Of a stretch of DNA of 15,211 nucleotides, positions 14,751 to 15,211 are shown piece by piece. Position 1 is the stretch's first letter, and every line of letters begins with the position of its first letter. Position numbers and translations under genes: made by a program. The notes below the pieces were generated by a model. It made no database searches, was not told the origin of the DNA, and was given only the letters and a program-made list of their open reading frames with translations. Origin of the DNA: Bacteroidota bacterium (GTDB lineage: Bacteria > Bacteroidota > Bacteroidia > Chitinophagales > Chitinophagaceae); assembly GCA_023386395.1 (NCBI GenBank), contig JAEWJV010000358.1, forward strand, positions 1 to 15,211, written 5' to 3'.

Positions 14751-15211
14751 TCAGAGCTCTAACCCTAATACTCCGGTAGTATTTTTTCTCACACGGGCAA
14801 GCAATGTGCTGTCATTTTTTAAAGATTTGCCGTAAGAAGGGATCATTTCCTTCAGCTTTTGCTGCCAGCTGTCCTGCTTTAATTTTTCAGGAAAGCAGCG
14901 CGCCAGTAAATCAAGCATGATAGAAACGGCTGTTGACGCACCCGGCGACGCGCCCAGTAATGCGGCAATACTTCTATCAGCAGCACTTACTACTTCCGTT
15001 CCAAACTCCAGTATGCCGCCTTCTTTTTCATCTTTCTTAATTACCTGCACGCGGTAGCCGGCCACCACCAATTCCCATTCGTCAAGCTTTGCATCAGGAT
15101 AATATTCTTTCAGCGCTTTCAGCCTGTCTTCAGGCGATTGCATTACCTGTTCAATTAAATATTTTGTAAGCGGAATATTATGCAGGCCGGCAATTTCCAT
15201 TGGCTTTATAT
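14751..15211 (-). CDS. mqo: malate:quinone oxidoreductase, C-terminal part (5' end outside window)
   Basis: The frame is open through the right edge, so this is the last 153 or so residues of a protein usually about 500-550 long. The in-frame Met at 15200 is internal. The motifs fit Mqo closely: IPLTKYLIEQVMQSPEDRLKAL, then YYPDAKLDEWELVVAGYRVQVIKKD, and the FAD-domain end FGTEVVSAADRSIAALLGASPGASTAVSIMLDLL. Mqo is a peripheral inner-membrane flavoprotein that oxidises malate to oxaloacetate and passes electrons to quinone, replacing or supplementing malate dehydrogenase in the TCA cycle. The C-terminus ends in TTGVLGLEL. No T-tract terminator follows it before the DUF2383 gene, so read-through into that gene is possible. 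Confidence 0.95.
   Translation of the reverse strand, partial: IKPMEIAGLHNIPLTKYLIEQVMQSPEDRLKALKEYYPDAKLDEWELVVAGYRVQVIKKDEKEGGILEFGTEVVSAADRSIAALLGASPGASTAVSIMLDLLARCFPEKLKQDSWQQKLKEMIPSYGKSLKNDSTLLARVRKNTTGVLGLEL

Noticed and set aside
15198..15200. ATG at 15200 as the start of a separate 149-residue gene
   Set aside because: The frame stays open to the window edge, and the protein matches the C-terminal part of malate:quinone oxidoreductase, so this Met is internal.

Overview
The window looks like a chromosomal segment of a Bacteroidota bacterium, most likely family Chitinophagaceae. The grounds are a SusC/SusD pair, many short secreted or lipoprotein genes, start codons without clear Shine-Dalgarno sequences, AT-rich spacers, and several matches to the Bacteroidota promoter pattern TTG-N(17-23)-TAnnTTTG. 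The family placement is inference from general resemblance. I see no tRNA, rRNA, CRISPR array, insertion sequence or phage gene.

Left part (1-5861, minus strand). A nutrient-uptake locus reads leftward: a SusC-type TonB-dependent outer-membrane transporter, a SusD-type lipoprotein 31 bp later, and then a lipoprotein beta-propeller dehydrogenase of the PVC-type heme-binding (DUF7133/TIGR02603-like) group that runs off the left edge. A strong hairpin plus T8 terminator lies between the SusD gene and the dehydrogenase. It leaves only 23 nt before the dehydrogenase start codon. No glycoside hydrolase, sigma/anti-sigma pair or two-component regulator is visible. A 345-bp non-coding leader (5862-6206) precedes susC.

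Middle part (6207-10833). Short housekeeping and envelope genes alternate in strand: a LEA2/WHy-domain lipoprotein (-), a predicted small outer-membrane protein (+), a Rossmann/DUF2520 protein (-), a second small beta-barrel protein (+), dapB for lysine and diaminopimelate synthesis (-), and a membrane-anchored metallo-beta-lactamase-fold hydrolase resembling NAPE-hydrolysing phospholipase D (-). The second barrel gene and dapB converge with directly abutting stop codons.

Right part (10980-15211). A plus-strand run holds a secreted two-domain protein of unknown function, folB (dihydroneopterin aldolase), a TPR protein 8 bp after folB, and a 3-hydroxyacyl-CoA dehydrogenase. Between the last two is a hairpin built from phased 8-nt units. 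Facing these on the minus strand are a DUF2383 four-helix-bundle gene with a clean intrinsic terminator, and the C-terminal end of malate:quinone oxidoreductase, cut by the right edge.

Most genes are recognisable families and no new defence or mobile system is evident. The least ordinary items are the octamer-phased palindromic repeat at 13106-13182, the terminator placed just before the dehydrogenase gene, and the coupling of a SusCD pair to a heme-type dehydrogenase.
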